5,300 bases of DNA from Clostridiaceae bacterium (GTDB taxonomy: Bacteria; Bacillota; Clostridia; Oscillospirales; Acutalibacteraceae), in contig CAJGDU010000094.1 of the NCBI GenBank assembly GCA_904502175.1, positions 1 through 5,300 of the forward strand, in the 5' to 3' direction. Position 1 is the first letter of the stretch. Every line of letters begins with the position of its first letter. A program made the translations under genes and the position numbers. Below the pieces are notes generated by a model. The model had not been told where the DNA came from and did no database searches. It worked only from the letters and a program-made list of their open reading frames with translations. Of this stretch, positions 4,963-5,300 are shown one piece after another.

Positions 4963-5300
4963 TCAGTTCCCTTTCAAGATCCGGTACACCGCGTCCATGT
5001 CCAGAGCTTCCCGGACGACGGACGCCAGTCCGGTCAGCTCTTCTTCCTGTCGTTCATCGTGGGTCTTCGGCTGTATCGCTTCATAGGCGATGCCCCTGCG
5101 TTCGCAGAGCCATTTCGCCAGCGCCTCCGTCAGCTCCCCGGAGTCGAAGAGCCCGTGGAGGTAGGTGCCAAAAACGTTGTTTTTCGAAGAAAGGAGTTCG
5201 GGCGATGCGCCGCTCCCGTCTGTTGGCTCCGTGGTCCCGTTGTGGATCTCGTACCCGTCGACGGAGACCGTGTCCGAGCGGAACCGAACGTCGGCCTGCA
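4963..5300 (-). CDS. cbiP: Cobyric acid synthase, C-terminal part (partial)
   Basis: The last 111 residues of an adenosylcobyric acid synthase (CbiP/CobQ) enter from the right edge; the full protein is usually about 500 residues. The enzyme amidates four carboxyl side chains of adenosylcobyrinic diamide with glutamine and ATP. The visible part is the end of the class-I-like glutamine amidotransferase domain. It contains VDGYEIHNGTT, with the conserved GYEIH, and VFGTYLHGLFD, whose histidine matches the amidotransferase catalytic His. The tail, including LASVVREALDMDAVYRIL, is typical of the family. The stop (4965-4963) is 1 nt from the cbiC start. The operon promoter lies beyond the window, so regulation, for example by a cobalamin riboswitch, cannot be judged. 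Confidence 0.95.
   Translation of the reverse strand, partial: QADVRFRSDTVSVDGYEIHNGTTEPTDGSGASPELLSSKNNVFGTYLHGLFDSGELTEALAKWLCERRGIAYEAIQPKTHDERQEEELTGLASVVREALDMDAVYRILKGN

Overview
The window looks like chromosomal DNA from a fairly high-GC member of the Bacillota (Clostridia or Negativicutes grade). The evidence is strong GGAGG-type ribosome binding sites, sigma70/sigmaA promoters of the TTGACA-17-TAtAaT form, an S-box (SAM-I) riboswitch in front of metK, a RibU-type ECF transporter subunit and a cobalamin gene run. The GC-rich third codon positions produce long antisense shadow ORFs, which are not annotated. The genus cannot be named from the sequence alone.

Left part (1-1034): the 5' end of an unidentified leftward gene (start at 112) faces a rightward gene for a LytTR-family response regulator (327-1034). 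The region between them holds two identical 9-bp direct repeats, 21 bp start to start, which match the LytTR operator pattern and point toward the leftward gene. A perfect 17-bp sequence at 268-284 recurs inverted at 1097-1113, so it brackets the regulator gene. Both copies carry a related CCGTTC core, and the right copy sits directly upstream of the next promoter.

Middle part (1097-3272): ribU (riboflavin ECF S component) has its own near-consensus promoter and a leader too short for an FMN riboswitch. It is followed by a near-consensus promoter, a complete SAM-I riboswitch with a perfect transcription terminator and a readable antiterminator, and metK (S-adenosylmethionine synthetase). A 10-bp-stem terminator ends metK and probably also the convergent mutY transcript.

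Right part (3271-5300, all leftward): the 3' end of cobyric acid synthase (cbiP/cobQ), precorrin-8X methylmutase (cbiC/cobH) and the adenine DNA glycosylase mutY. They are separated by 1 nt and then overlap by 4 nt (ATGA), so mutY appears translationally coupled to the end of a cobalamin operon.

The most interesting material is non-coding: the LytTR-like operator layout with the 17-bp inverted repeat around the regulator gene, and the exact switching geometry of the metK riboswitch. No clearly new multi-gene system is visible.
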